Shown: one piece after another, positions 45,990-59,611 of the stretch
How positions within the stretch are numbered: position 1 is the stretch's first letter
How the letters are laid out: every line of letters begins with the position of its first letter
Assembly: GCA_964020155.1 (NCBI GenBank)
Contig: OZ026548.1
Location: forward strand, 4,246,397 to 4,310,396
Source of the DNA: Chondrilla cf. caribensis
Lineage: Eukaryota > Porifera > Demospongiae > Chondrillida > Chondrillidae
Direction of reading: 5' to 3'
Length of the DNA: 64,000 bases
The notes under the pieces: generated by a model
Seen by the model: the letters and a program-made list of their open reading frames with translations, nothing else
Databases searched by the model: none
Told to the model about the DNA's origin: nothing
Made by a program: the position numbers and the translations under genes

Positions 45990-46383
45990 ACTAGAGCACA
46001 CAACACACGTGACCTCCTTGAAATTGTTGTTGAAACTGGTAAAAGGAGCATGGGATGTTTCCAGTACTGCAGTCCACCTCCACGTGATAGAGATGTGTTG
46101 CTGGGAATTGATCAGCCCCACTTCCAGGAATAACATTGTAGTCTTTATCCACACAAATGAATGTAGTACTGTGGTTGGTGGTATCACTCTCTGTCACCAG
46201 ATATCCCTGGTATTCCTTGGTCCATCCTGAATAGCAGCTAGTACGAGCAGGTATCATCAGAGTGTCTGTTCTCATTGTTTTGCAAACAGCACAGGGAGCA
46301 TTGTACTGAGCACCATTGTGTGTCACTAGTACTTCGTATTCCACTGGCACTAATTTGGCATGGTTTTGTGTTTTTGCAACACC
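45990..46383 (-). pseudogene. C4-like gene fragment, 5' truncated and frameshifted
   Basis: Covers about the last two thirds of the domain (QNHAKLVPVEYEV, NAPCAVCKTMRTDTLMIP, TSCYSGWTKEYQGYLV, FICVDKDYNVIPGSG, YHVEVDC). Relative to the 61.7-kb gene a 4-base expansion in the CAGTACAACAAC segment shifts the frame near the end, so the final KEVTCVVCSS is read only in another frame. The 5' part ends at about 46383, where sequence changes abruptly into an inverted copy of the 62980-63045 region. Strong similarity to the intact genes suggests recent loss. Confidence 0.85.
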
Positions 46384-47074
46384 ACCTATCAATTGCAGAT
46401 GTGTATGTTATTGAGGGCCTACAACTATGTGTGCCTGTAGACATACATATCAGTAATTTCTATTATCCTGTAAAACCTAAGATAAAGCAGAGGGAGGGTC
46501 ACAGTCTACGTCTGAAAACAATTATGCAATTATTGCACAAACATGACATCCCCTGTATACAGTATGTATGTGAGTTAATGAGATTCATATCCCAATCCTG
46601 TTGAATAGGTTGAATGCCCAGGTACGAATTGTGGTTACATGGAAACTTATCAACTACCACCCCTGTGCAGTGCAGTGAAACATTCCTGTAAGCATACAAC
46701 AGTCAACTGGAAGACAAGCCTGGGAAACAATTAGAGATTTTTAAACAATTACCAAAGTAAGCCATAATGTCTAGCATCACCTTAACCTTGGATTGTTGTT
46801 TCAATTGCACTTGAGAAGTTTGGGTGTTGCTAATTGGGTCGATGGTTCATTGATAGACAACTGACTGCCCACGTAAGTGGACACTGTGAGGGGATTCCTT
46901 GTGTAGTTTCCATGTCCACAATTCCTTACCTTTACCCTCGGCCACTATTATAATATAGTTTTGCATAGAATGTTAGCTAGTTGCAGTCTTTATATCAAAC
47001 TGAGTTCACCAGTTGTTGACAGACATAAGCAACCTTGTTAATTCTATCCAAGTGAGGATGCTCTTTAACAACAG

Positions 47075-47545
47075 AATACTCATGCAGAAGTGTTTTTAGG
47101 GGGGGTGGATCAAGGAATATATAGGTATATTGTTTTCATTTCGACCTACGGTATGTAACGCTCGACCGATATATATGTATATTCCTATGTGTAACCGCGA
47201 CAATGAATTTATATTAACAACAGATTGCTCATGCAGAAGTGTTTTCAGGGACTGGTAGGTATGTAATGCTCGTCCGATTATAGATATAATATAGATAGAT
47301 AGATAAATAGATATAATATGTGTTCCCATGCGTAACCGCAACAATGAATTTATATTATAATTCATATTGTGCGAAATAAAAATGGTCGATTTCGAACACC
47401 GACAATTAGAAACTGGGCTAGAATTCGTGTGCTGAAGTTCCGCCGAATGTAATAACTTCAGCAAAGTTTCTTCTAAACCTAAGAAAGACACCCAAGTATT
47501 TCGAGTGCGGGGGCGGTAGCCCCACGAGTTTTTGAATGCGAATTA
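47075..47545. mobile_element. Unclassified element, inverted copy 1
   Basis: From about 47340 to 47545 it is the reverse complement of 48268-48490, and its left part repeats (CATGCAGAAGTGTTTT twice; GTATGTAACGCTCG twice). No open frame of a transposase. Confidence 0.7.
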
Positions 47546-48267
47546 CTTGTTTGTTCATTACTGAATCACATGCACTCTGATATTATTGTGTATGTTATGA
47601 ATGTACAGTGACCTGAGGAGATGGAAGTGAATGTCTGCTGGGACACAGAAGATACCTTTTCTGATTTTCCATGGTATCTGCCTTCATTGATCCACCCGCC
47701 TCACTCATGGCTCAGATGTCACCTTGTTGTGTTTACAGTGCACATGTGTTAACTAATGGGATTCACATCCCTGGTTGAAGTTTAATAAGGTAAACACTCC
47801 TAGCTATAGTCTCTACTAACTGTAATATAATTGAATGTATTATTGTTTAGTTGACCTGGAGGGGAGTGGGGAATGTGTATTCCTTGTTCTTGTGCAATTT
47901 GACTCTACTGTACCATAGGGTGTACTGTAATTAATGTGCTAATGGCATTCATGGCTTTCAGCAGTGTGGGAGTCCTGTATTCAGTTCTCCATGCCTCTTA
48001 TGATGTCATTCACAGTCAACAGCAATGCTGTAAATCTGAAGTTCTACACCTAACCTTTATAACATCTTATCATCATCCTTTGTCCTAAGACTCTTTTTTC
48101 GGACCTACAGGTGTAAGGTGTGTAAAGTACACACTGTAGTCTTGCCATTGGGTACAGTACATGATTCATCTGTTTATAGTATTGTGCAGTGTATATATAT
48201 ATACAGGGTGTAAGTTCACATCTCAATATTATCGAATGAGACGACTGTTGTTGTCAAGATTATAGTG

Positions 48268-48578
48268 AACAAGTAATTCGAGTTGAAAAACTCGTGGGGC
48301 TGCCACCCCCACACTCGAACTACTTTGCGTCTTTGTTAGGTTCAGAAGAAACTTCGCTGAAGTTATTACGTTCAGCGGAACTTCAGCGCACCAATTCTAG
48401 CCCAATTTCTAACTGTCGCCGTTCGAAATCGGCCATCTTTATTTTGTGCAATATAAATTATAATATAAATTCATCATTGTGGTTACACATAGGTATACAT
48501 AGTATATTATATCGGACAAGCGTAACATGCCGGAAGTTGAAATGAAAACAATATAGGGGCTGCTGCATGAGCACTGTG
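48268..48578. mobile_element. Unclassified element, copy 2, with paralogous empty site
   Basis: Compared with the related segment at 43030-43080, which runs straight from ATTATAGTGAA to CAGACCTGGTAC, this copy has about 310 extra bases between the same flanks. Begins near AAGTAATTCGAGTTG and ends near GCTGCTGCATGAGCA. Confidence 0.75.
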
Positions 48579-50885
48579 TCAGACCTGGTACGGTAGTAGG
48601 CAGTGTTATCATAATCATATTTATGGTTATTTATGTTGACAGTGTTCAAACAGTTGTCATGGTTACAGATTTATAGAAAGCCATTAAGGGACTGCTAGAT
48701 AATGTTATGATAATATTATTATGCTATATATACTTACAGTACTGCATGTATCACGGTAGATGACAGGTGGATCAAATGAAAGTTGGGCTTATATTTGTGA
48801 TGTAAGCCTGTTTCCTCAGATATTGCCCAGGTCATAATTAATATCCTACCAATTAATTATTAACTTAGCAACACAATCACAGTGATGGCCTTTAATTAAC
48901 ACAGTACAATAGCAATGCTACAGTAGTGAGTAGTATAAAAACAGTAGTGAGTAGTATAAAAAACAGTATAGACACAGTGCTAGGTACTGCCATCATCACA
49001 CATATTTAATGTATCCCTCCTGGGTGGGCTACTTGTATCTCTGCTGTAACCCACCCAGATGAATAGATGACCTCAATCACATCTTTAACGGAGGGATAAA
49101 GGGTTAATGATGTGCTATAGCATTGTAACTATGGCAACAGATAATGTCCAATTCCTTGCTCTGGTCCGTTGATGAGTATTGAGGACACTTTGGCATTTGT
49201 TTGGATTTATTTTGTCCTCATTTCACATATACATACTGTTGGTAGACTGTGCAATGGTAAAATAATTTTCACTGTTGATGTTCCAATTGATTTTAATGTG
49301 ATTCTTAAGCAATTAACTGCTAGAGTTTGTGTTGCAGTTATTATTAGGTTAAGTTAGATTAAGTGGTTTAAATTGAAATATTATATCATTTAATTGATTA
49401 TGAAATCTACTCTGAGTACCCATATAATACACACACCTGTTGACAGAAACGCTGAAGGATAATAATAATTCTAGTCAATGTAGCCCAAGCTAAGTGTTAC
49501 TTCAATTTTACGTAGATTGGTTTTCTTGAATATGTAATAGTGCATATGTAAGTCATTTATATATATACCCAACAATATGCAAGCAGGAACTTAACATAAT
49601 AGTCATATATCAATAAAATATTATTGGTATGATACAGGAGCAAATCAAACAGTTACTACATAATGTACAAATATAATATATGATTCTGTACTATTTGCAC
49701 ACTTGCCTTTGTTGTTGCACACCTTTCATGCATTTCTAGTGATTGTTATTGAAATTTATGAATCAATCACCTAGCAACTCATTCTTCAGCCATAACAACA
49801 TTTAAGAATTAGTATACAATATTATATTATTTTATACACAAATACCACATGACAACTAAAGTTTGAAAATAGGATTACATTCGGAGTTTAGTTTAGCTTT
49901 GGCCTTGCAAACAATCGAACCAAAGTGTCTGCATATATATCCAGAACAGTCCCACCGAAGGTATGTATACTTTATTCATGACCTACATGTACATATTAGG
50001 TTATAACACAGTATATGTCATGTACATATATACAGTCAGACCTTGCTTATATCCACACCTCAGATAACTGGTTCCTACCATCTGTATCATTTCCTGTTGA
50101 ATAGTACCTACACAATACATATTTAATTCTATTAACCGCAAACCTCACTATCTGCATCCATATACACTACTGTATACCAATCTGTATATTTTGCCCTTGT
50201 TTAACAGAGAATATTAAATAGAGTTTGTTGTGTAGGCATTTTGTTCTTTTCAAGTTGTATTTGCCTGAAATAGCCTTTAGCTTACCCTCTAAATGACCAA
50301 GAAATGCCCTGAACACCAGTAAGAAGAAGCAAAATAATTTAAGGGGTTGGAGGAAAATAAAGCACGTATCCTTGTTACTGTAATTAAATTCAATACATGA
50401 CACACATAATACTGTGATATCATAGCTGATGTATATAGATAGTGTGTGATATGTACAGTATTGATTAAAAGTACTTTACTACGTTACATGTGCACCATGT
50501 AATCCACTTTGTACTCGCAGACTAACACAATCATCACTAATTACTAGTGTGACCATTCGTATTTCTTTTATCTATGATGTGAAGAAGGTGTCATGTGGGG
50601 CAAGTGCAGTGAGGTAATTAGAGAGATAATGTTAGGAGAACAGAGAGGTCAACTTTGGGCATATTTGAGCCTGTGCTTGCTCCCGCGCTTAGTCCGCACG
50701 TATAGTTCACAATTTTATGGTATAGTACTTATAATCAGTACTGTATGTATTTTTAAGTGAATGCTGTAATGAATACATGCACAAATGTACCTACATGTAC
50801 ACTGTTAAAATGTAAAAATGTTTCGAATGTGATCATATTGTTCACATGTACGTATGTACGTAGGTATACAATGAAATATACTTAC

Positions 50886-50934
50886 CTTCAGCAAAGTTAA
50901 ACACAAATAGCGAAGTGACAAACATTCCCAGCAT
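50886..50934 (-). pseudogene. Orphan signal-peptide exon of a C4-like gene
   Basis: A 49-nt exon with the exact architecture of exon 1 of the three intact genes: ATG, a 16-residue hydrophobic leader (MLGMFVTSLFVFNFAE), a split Gly and a GTAAG donor. No C4-like second exon can be found between it and 49.6 kb, although intron-like sequence related to the type A gene is present at 50340-50400. Probably a relic; a distant second exon cannot be excluded. Confidence 0.65.
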
Positions 50935-52205
<1,271 letters not shown>

Positions 52206-52657
52206 TTTTAAGTCTGCATACATGTGAATGCCCATTCATGTACATGTATGTATGTTCACATTTGTTCACTTTGTCCTGTTAGTGGTGTGTACTTCCTTGT
52301 GGACACTCCTTGTGTGCTCACTGTATTGAGCAGATGCAGAAGACCCTCTCTCCCAACAGGTGGCCCTTCATGAGAAGGCGGGAGATTCGCTGTCCTGTTT
52401 GCAGGTCATGGGCTAAGAATGATGAAGTACACCTGGTGACTACGACCGTACAGAGTGCCCATAACACCAGGGTCAAGGTATGGTATAGTAGTGATAGGGC
52501 TGATTGCTCTACTGTACTTCGTCACTTTGCAGTTAGTTTGAGGTCATTGTATTCATGCACTTGTAAAATGGTATACACTGGATTTATATGTACGTATATT
52601 GCTTCACTCTTCAATGGTGTATGTGTGTGTCTGGATGCACGCATGCACACATGCACG

Positions 52658-52658
<1 letters not shown>

Positions 52659-52728
<70 letters not shown>
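52659..52728. repeat. (CA)n in duplicated SHPRH intron 20
   Basis: CA orientation on the sense strand; the parental site (34916-34970) has a CA/CG-mixed tract. Confidence 0.85.
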
Positions 52729-52729
<1 letters not shown>

Positions 52730-53053
52730 CGTGTACTGTACATGCTTGCCTGTGTGGATACAGTGCCTAATGAAAGCTACTTCATGTACGTACATACATA
52801 CTTTCATTGAATATATTTATGCATGTGATCAATATATGATCAACATGTGCTGCTCACATGTCCTACAGGGAGATCACTCAACAAAGATTGAAGCTGTGAT
52901 TTACAAGATCATTACCATTCATGACAATGATCCATATGCAAAGATTCTTGTATTTTCACAGGTTCGTACATTACGTTATGTACCTACTGACATAATGTGT
53001 ACTTGCTCATGTAAGGTATATTTGTATTGATTCATGTATCTACTTGTGTGTTT

Positions 53054-53056
53054 GTG

Positions 53057-53126
<70 letters not shown>
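53054..53126. repeat. (TG)n in duplicated SHPRH intron 21
   Basis: Longer and purer than the parental tract near 35290-35365. Confidence 0.85.
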
Positions 53127-53132
<6 letters not shown>

Positions 53133-54055
53133 TGCGTGTACTATCTCATTATCTGGTATAGTGGCTGTCCGCACTGGAGTTGCTTGCCAATGGACTCAGT
53201 CAAAACAGTATATCATACGAGTATCCTTATCAGAAAGTCAGCAGTAATCTACAGGTTGGTACTGTATGTATTGTATTTAATAGTTGTAGTCTGGCATAGA
53301 CAATTTCTACAGTGTGTGTATAAGTACATAGTTTGATACGAAATACCATGTGCAATAGAAAGTGTCTATTAATTTCCTGCCAGCTTGTTACCTGGTATTC
53401 AATTAATCCTAACAATGAAACTTGGTGAATTATGCTGTTCACACCTTTTCATTGATATCTTGGCAAACCAGGATTCAAGTCCATCTTTGACTTGCATGGA
53501 TAACTTTGACTACAAAATGTACAGTATGTATGTACATACGTACATATACCTATGTTCATAGTGATTGTCTCTATTCGTTTAGAGGAGTTTAACAGTCTTC
53601 AAGACTTTGCTGCATGTCAACGTCCTTCTTCTTCCACTTCACATGGGCTCCAATGGACTGAACATCACTGAGGCCACCCATGTTATCCTCTGCGAACCAT
53701 CCCTCAATCCTTCAGCAGAGCAGCAAGCCGTCAGTCGAATCCACAGAATGGGACAGACCAGGTACGCAAGACTGTAATTGTACATTTGAATACTTGAGCC
53801 TTGTGTGGGTTCAAGGGTCTGCTCTACACGACAATTTTGTACCCTCATTGTGTTTGCATTGTAGGTGAGATGTTGACACTTTTTCGTTTACTTGTTTTTG
53901 GGGCAGCATGGGAACCGTGCAACATACGTATGTAGTGGGAATTGTGTAGTGCCATGGTAACTGTATAACACACAATAACCAAGTACATGCCTTGTAATGG
54001 GATAACTCTCCATGCTACTGTGTGGACATACGTCCATATGTACTTGCTATGTACA

Positions 54056-54242
54056 CAGTGAATACTTGTTAGTCCACCACAATTTGTTTTTGAAAAACAT
54101 GCATGGTGGATAAATGAATTTGACCAATTAATTGGATATTCATTAGTACTTGAGCATTTTATTGTTACTGGGAAATTGAGGTGGATCATAATGTTTGGAT
54201 GTTTGGTGGTTAAAATGGTGACAGATTAACAGGAATTCACTG
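54056..54242. mobile_element. MITE of the CAGTGAATACT family, duplicated block
   Basis: Orthologous in position to 36091-36276, between copied exons 23 and 24. Confidence 0.7.
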
Positions 54243-55207
54243 TACATGCAAGCACTAGTTCTTGATCCCATTGCTATGGATGCTGTTCATATCAGAGTGT
54301 ACACTCACATGTATGGGCCAAGTCATCCTGAAATGCACACTTCAATTTGGATTGAAATGTTTACCCTAGGCACACTGTTTCAGTTCAACCCACATCCGTT
54401 CCATGCAATGGACCTCTATGTACATATGTCTGTACTGTGTACACAGACCAACAACTGTGCATCGGTTCTATGTGAGCAACACAGTTGAGGATAAGATGTA
54501 CCACTTGTTCCATCCTGAGGGAGAGGAAGCAGTGACCACCGAAAGGTGAAGTGTACATGTATGTATGGTATAATACCAACCTGAGAGCACTGCACTGTAT
54601 GTACCTTATGTACGGATGAATTAAAAGAGTAATCTTCTGTTAGTATATACTATGAATCCCTGAGTATGTATGTATACATTTGTACTGTACATACATAGGT
54701 ACACTAGTTTGTATGCTTAGTGAGTACAGGAAGTGTGTGTATGTGTGAATACTTTGCCCTACAGTCCTTATAGTATGCAGTATAACCTCTGCTAAAGGAC
54801 ACTGACATAGTACACATACACATAGTAACTTACCTTCTTACAGAGGACACTTTTTAAGGTGCAGCAATGGAGTCTTTGTGGTGCTAATACATTTTTACCC
54901 CTGAAGAATCTACAATCCCATTCCATTCAACAATCTGAAAATTTTACTTTGTAACTTGTAAAATCTAATCATGAGTATCTTGAATATGTGATTATGCACG
55001 TTTGGACATATTGTATATACGTATGTAAATATAGTACTTATTTGTTGTGCATGTACCACCACATTATGGAAGGTACGTGATGTGTGTACGTAGTGTCTTA
55101 TCCATGATTTGTACTTCATGTACAGATTGGAGTGTCTGGATACAAGTGAAAGGAAAGCTGAACTATCCATCAAAGAGTTCAGAGGTCTATTTGTGGCCAA
55201 TCCTTAA

Positions 55208-57028
55208 CATTTTAGCATCCAATCCCTTCAAATTGTTCAAGATTTCCTTGTCATTTCATGTTTGATTCACATACGTATGCAGTTCTGTACTGTAAATTTA
55301 CACATGCAGATGTACCAACATAATATGGTGCATGCTTACCAATGATTCTTCAGCATATTGTCCTTTCAGGACCAGACATTGTATGGAGATTTTCAGTGAT
55401 TACTATGGTAATCGCAAGTTTAATTGTGAATTGTGGAATTTGTAGCTTTTATGTATGCAAAAGTAGCAATTAAAACGGGATTTGTATAACTTATGTAATA
55501 TTGAAACACCAAGCAAAAAACCCCATAGATTCTTTAAACTTGGTTTTCAGCTGTTTGCTATGCAATGTTTATAAGCAAATGTAGAGATTTGTGGAGACAT
55601 GTAGCAGCACATATCACCTATAGTGAGAAACAGACGTCAATCTACTTGAGTTTGTCAACAGTCAAATGAGATTTTGTAAACTTTGCTGTATATCTAATTC
55701 TTGGAACAGATGATGGCTCCATGTATGTTTCTATAGCTACTAGGTAATATTCAGTTGGAATTCATGTCAATTGATGTATTTTATATACAGTGAATTCTTG
55801 TTAATTATTATTATGGTGGCGGATTATAATTAATCCGCCACCACTTTATCCACCAAACCTTTTAATCTGCCATGATTATGTGTTCAAGATAAGATTCAGC
55901 GGTTATGCATACGTATATATCGAGAAGGATCAAGAATGGGAGTTTGAGCATTATCAAGATTAAAGGTGGCCATGGTGAGTGGTTGATTCTCCATTGTTTC
56001 ATGATTGTGTACAGCACTAGTACTGCTATTCACTCCTTTTGCATATCGTATGTCGGTGTGGTATACATGAAATAGATGTACGTACATATGTACATATTAT
56101 ACTTGTTCACTGTATTTCAATATTCTATAATATCATGCATAATTAAAATGTGTATATTCCAATACAGCATTCTGCATGTATGTGCCAGGAGGTACGTATC
56201 AACTTCAAAATTGATGTGGATAGCTGTGCAATTGATCTCTAGTGGTGATAGACTGTATTTCATGCCATGGTTGCTTAGAAAGACGATCTTAGCAGGCCAG
56301 GCTAATGGTACATTCTTTCAGTTTGTAGTGTGACAATGGAATGTTTATTTGACCACAGGGTGGGGGTGGGCGGGAAATGTGTATTTCTTCTTTTTGTACA
56401 ATTCACATGGCAATCAGTGTGCTAATGACGTCCATGGCTCTCAGCAATGTGGGAGTCCTGTACTGAGTCCTCCACTCCCCTTATGATGTCATTCACAGTC
56501 AACAGCAATGTCCGAAATCTACCATTCCTCACTTTATGACATCATCACCTATTGTCCTAAGAGACTCTTATTCCCAGACTACCAGTGTTAGATATGTACA
56601 GTATGCACTATAGTCTTGCCATCAGGTACAATACAGTATATGGCTCATCTGTTTATATGTTGTGTATACAGTATGTATGTGTATTATTAATAATGAGCTA
56701 CATTCCCACATACTAGTGTTGATACTGTGATGATCCACAACAAGCATGACAGGTCTTAAGCACATTCCTACCAAAAGTATATAAATTGTACCATCTATCC
56801 ATGTGGAATTTTTTCATCAATTTGCTTATCATCAATTCAAGATTATCATAATTAACTGTATGGAGAAATGGATACAAATGTATGAGTAAACACATAATGT
56901 ACTTGAGACTTTAGAACATGCATACATCATATTATTAAGTTGTATTCAGTATTGTAGCAGAGGAAGTTAGGCATTAAATAACACTCTGGTGGCTCATTGA
57001 CACTCTAGCTTGCTGGGTGACTCTTTAG
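55208..57028. other. Duplicated SHPRH 3' flank and units X/W, no gene
   Basis: Follows 37278-39345 closely (55430-55780 with 37490-37830; X/W at 56340-56825), but most of the large 38271-38640 element is absent: only a short remnant with CAGTGAATTCTTGTTAAT at about 55797-55880. No coding exon. Confidence 0.65.
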
Positions 57029-58004
57029 TTAACTAGAGCACACGACACATGCGACCTCTTTGTAGTTGTTGTACTGGTGGAGGGAGCATGGGATGTTTCC
57101 AGTACTGCAGTCCACCTCCACGTGATAGAGATGTGTTGCTGGGAATTGATCAGCCCCACTTCCAGGAATAACATCGTAGTCTTTGTCCACACAAATGAAT
57201 TCAGTGCTATGGGTGTTGGTATCGCTCTCTGTTATTAGATATCCCTGGTATTCCTTGGTCCATCCCGAATAGCAGCTAGTCCGAGCAGGTATCATCAGAG
57301 TGTCTGTTCTCGTTGTTTTGCAAACAGCACAGGGAGCATTGTACTGATCACCATTGTGTGTCACTGGTACTTCGTATTCTGCTGGCACTAGTTTGGCATA
57401 GTTTTGTGCACCTGTTCTGTAAGACGCGTATTGAGGATCTTTAGGAAGACATATATATTCCGATCCACCTCCAGTCTTCGACCAATCCGTTCCAGCCATC
57501 ACTCCATTGTAAACCATAGAGGTTCCTTCTGGGCAGGAGTTCTTCCCCCAGCGAGTGTACACTGCACCTATTTCAATAATTTAGAATTGAAAGACACAGC
57601 TCAGTATTGTAACTTGTGTAACAGTTGAGCCTGAATAATACCAGCATTTTTATAGGACACATGCATGAGTATGACATTGTTGTGAAGTAATGAATTCCAT
57701 GTTAATTTTATCATTCTATAACAAATTTGTTGTTCTTTTGGATAATTTCAGTTATAATAATAATAGAGTGCTGAAATAAGTTTTGATATTCCATTCTTTC
57801 CCGATTGAAGTTATGGGAAAGAAATCACCAATAGCAGGTAGACTCAGATAACTGCAGTTCCCTCAGATAAGCACTCATTCACGTATGCTATGATGTATAT
57901 TGAACACCTTATTGGCTTCCACTCTCTGCATCACTAATGTATATTACTTACTTACCTTGACCAAAAGGAAGGACCATCACTAGTGCCAAGAAAATTTGCA
58001 GCAT
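57029..58004 (-). CDS. Short-chain collagen C4-like secreted protein, type B, 2 exons
   Basis: Exon 1 57956-58004 (49 nt; MLQIFLALVMVLPFGQ plus split Gly, signal peptide) and exon 2 57029-57561, which starts GTG|TAC; 193 aa. The mature domain begins VYTRWGKNSCPEGTSMVYNG, continues GGGSEYICLPKDPQY, NAPCAVCKTTRTDTLMIPA, TSCYSGWTKEYQGYL, FICVDKDYDVIPGSGADQF, HLYHVEVDCSTGNIPC and ends KEVACVVCSS; ten Cys. As in the type A gene there is no collagen triplet repeat. Predicted secreted; the family is typical of sponge matrix proteins and its precise function is unknown. Very similar to the 61.7-kb gene. The intron (57562-57955) has consensus splice sites, GTAAGTAAGT and TAGGTGCAG. Start fixed by identical exon architecture in paralogues. 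Confidence 0.88.
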
Positions 58005-59256
58005 CTTGTCTTTGGTGATTCTCCAATTTCGCTAAAGTAATTTGAAGTATATAGTTTACAAACTGATGCTACCTGTGAGTTGAGTCTTCTTATATACCCG
58101 GCCCTGCTGCTAGTCCCAGGATGTTGTTTGCACAGTTAAAACCTAAAATTAGTATGTTTCCAGAAGTGACCTCTGAACCTCCAGGAATTCCCTTCTCTTT
58201 GTTTGTCTTAGACTACATCTCCCACGCAGATAACAGTAATGTTGTCACAACATCTGCTGACAACATATGGACTTCTCAGCGTACATCACCAACACATATC
58301 ATGCATCAAAACTAACAGCACAGAGATTATACTGCTTTGGCATCAATCACAAACCTTTTGTTTCCTGTATTTATGGACTAATTTCCTGGTTTTTTGTTCC
58401 ACACACGCACACACATATGCACACAAAGCATACTCACTACACACACAGAGACACTTATGGTATAGATAGTATTAGTAACCATACTACACTTGTAATAGTA
58501 CAACTGTGTCAGCAATTCTCTGCTGATATCTTTGTGATCTGACCCACCACTGTTATTTAATCCTTGACCTGTTTGTGGTAAGTACAAATATACTGTAACT
58601 ACAGTGATAGAGAATTCCCCCAGTTCACTGTATATGTATCTGATTATAATAGTATATACCTATAGTACTAAGTCAGACATCATGTCATAGTTCCTATATC
58701 AGGGGTTTCCAGAAGGTGGCTTCCTGGTCTTAGGTTTGTTTACTCCAATAATGTTGTGAAGACCCAATCAATCATCGTCATAACTATATACGTAATAACT
58801 ATATACGTCATAACTACATACGTAATAATCCCTGTATACATATATAGTTCCTATATAGGGGATTCCCAAAAGGTTACTTCCATATATAGGAACTATATCT
58901 CTATAATTCTGTGTTGGACATTATGTCATAGTTCCTATAGTGGGGAATTCCAGAGGGTTACTTGAGGGTACTTCAGGACAGTTGGTTGGAAGTAGGCACA
59001 ATAGTAGTGTTGACAAGGTAAGAAAATATTAGTATTGGCAGTAGAGTTTATTTAGTGTATTCCATTCACTACTGTGTATACTTCTGTTCTATCACTCATT
59101 GTTCTCTACAAAACTGAGTTACAAAGCCTGTGTTCTGTTTCTTAACCTAAATACTGTGAATATCTATAGCTCTACTGATGTTATGTAATCTAAACACCTG
59201 TTTAGTCCATGTGTGTAAGTCACAGGCATTGTAGTAAGTGGTGTTCATTTGATACA
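58005..59256. other. Intergenic between C4-like genes
   Basis: 58005-58560 holds the promoter side of the 57.0-kb gene and no recognisable exon. 58560-59240 follows 39370-39780, the 3' flank of the type A gene, interrupted near 58700-58920 by repeated CATAACTATATACG and TATAGTTCCTATA segments. No coding exon. Confidence 0.55.
58090..58096 (-). promoter_or_regulatory. TATA box of the type B C4-like gene
   Basis: TATATAA on the minus strand within GGGTATATAAGAAGAC, 86 bp upstream of the start codon, in the same relative place as in the two paralogues. Confidence 0.6.
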
Positions 59257-59611
59257 GATAGCGCAAGTAATCTCTTTGTAGCTGTTGTAAGGAGGGCACA
59301 AGATATTGCCCGAGCAATGTGCTTCAACGTCTCATACGTCGGCTGATTGTGGAGTATGGCCTTGGCTTCCGCTGATGGAGCTGGGATACCGGTCCATGCA
59401 TATGAACTCGGATCTGTACCTGTAATCCCTTGATGCCATCAGGTAACCGTAGTACTCTCTCCTCCAGGAGGTCGGGCAGCTTGTAGTTCCTGGGACCATC
59501 AGGACATCTGTTCGAGCTTTGGAGTGGCACACCACACATGGAGCATTTCTGTCCCAAACGTAGCTACCCATGATGGTACCATGTGGTTGCATCTCAACTG
59601 GTGCTATTGTT
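59257..59611 (-). pseudogene. C4-like type A pseudogene joined to SHPRH intron sequence
   Basis: Reads APVEMQPHGTIMGSYVWD, APCVVCHSKARTDVLMVP, TTSCPTSWRREYYGYLM and FICMDRYP, closely related to the type A gene. An in-frame TGA follows QSADV, after which the same frame resumes with DVEAHC and KEITC. The first third of the domain is missing: at about 59612 sequence switches to the SHPRH intron 23-like block. Confidence 0.82.

Larger units (their letters stand above)
46384..50885. other. Repeat-rich region without genes
   Basis: Contains an inverted junction (46384-46450), the 46560-46870 unit, one arm of an inverted element pair (47075-47545), unit X (47860-48235), the other arm (48268-48578), unit Z (48750-49060) and its continuation to 49560. 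From 49560 to 50885 the sequence is AT-rich; 50340-50400 resembles the intron next to exon 2 of the type A C4-like gene (GGGGTTGGAGGAAA.TAAAGCA). No coding exon recognised. Confidence 0.55.
52283..55207 (+). pseudogene. Partial SHPRH duplicate, exons 20-25 with open frames
   Basis: Copies of parent exons 20-25 at 52283-52477, 52869-52961, 53162-53254, 53583-53761, 54447-54545 and 55126-55207. Every exon has the parent's length, splice dinucleotides, phase and stop codon. By my reading they differ by about 17 silent and 3 replacement changes (Thr to Met in the RING loop; Pro to Leu; Pro to Thr). The copy encodes the second half of the RING (five of eight... the ligands from WCVLPCGH on) and the SNF2 C-terminal half, but exon 19 with the first CPIC pair is gone and no start exon or promoter is seen. 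Called a pseudogene by structure; the silent-change excess argues for constraint, gene conversion, or use as an alternative 3' end of SHPRH, whose exon 19 phase is compatible with the copied exon 20. Confidence 0.85.

Noticed and set aside
50167..50403. 78-aa minus frame near the orphan C4-like exon as its missing second exon
   Set aside because: None of the C4-like landmarks (YTRWG, CxVC pairs) is present.
52283..55207. A complete second SHPRH gene
   Set aside because: No copies of exons 1-19 are present in the window upstream of 52283, so a full gene cannot be supported.
58756..58965. Frame with IVITIYV repeats
   Set aside because: Short tandem CATAACTATATACGT-type repeats, no gene.
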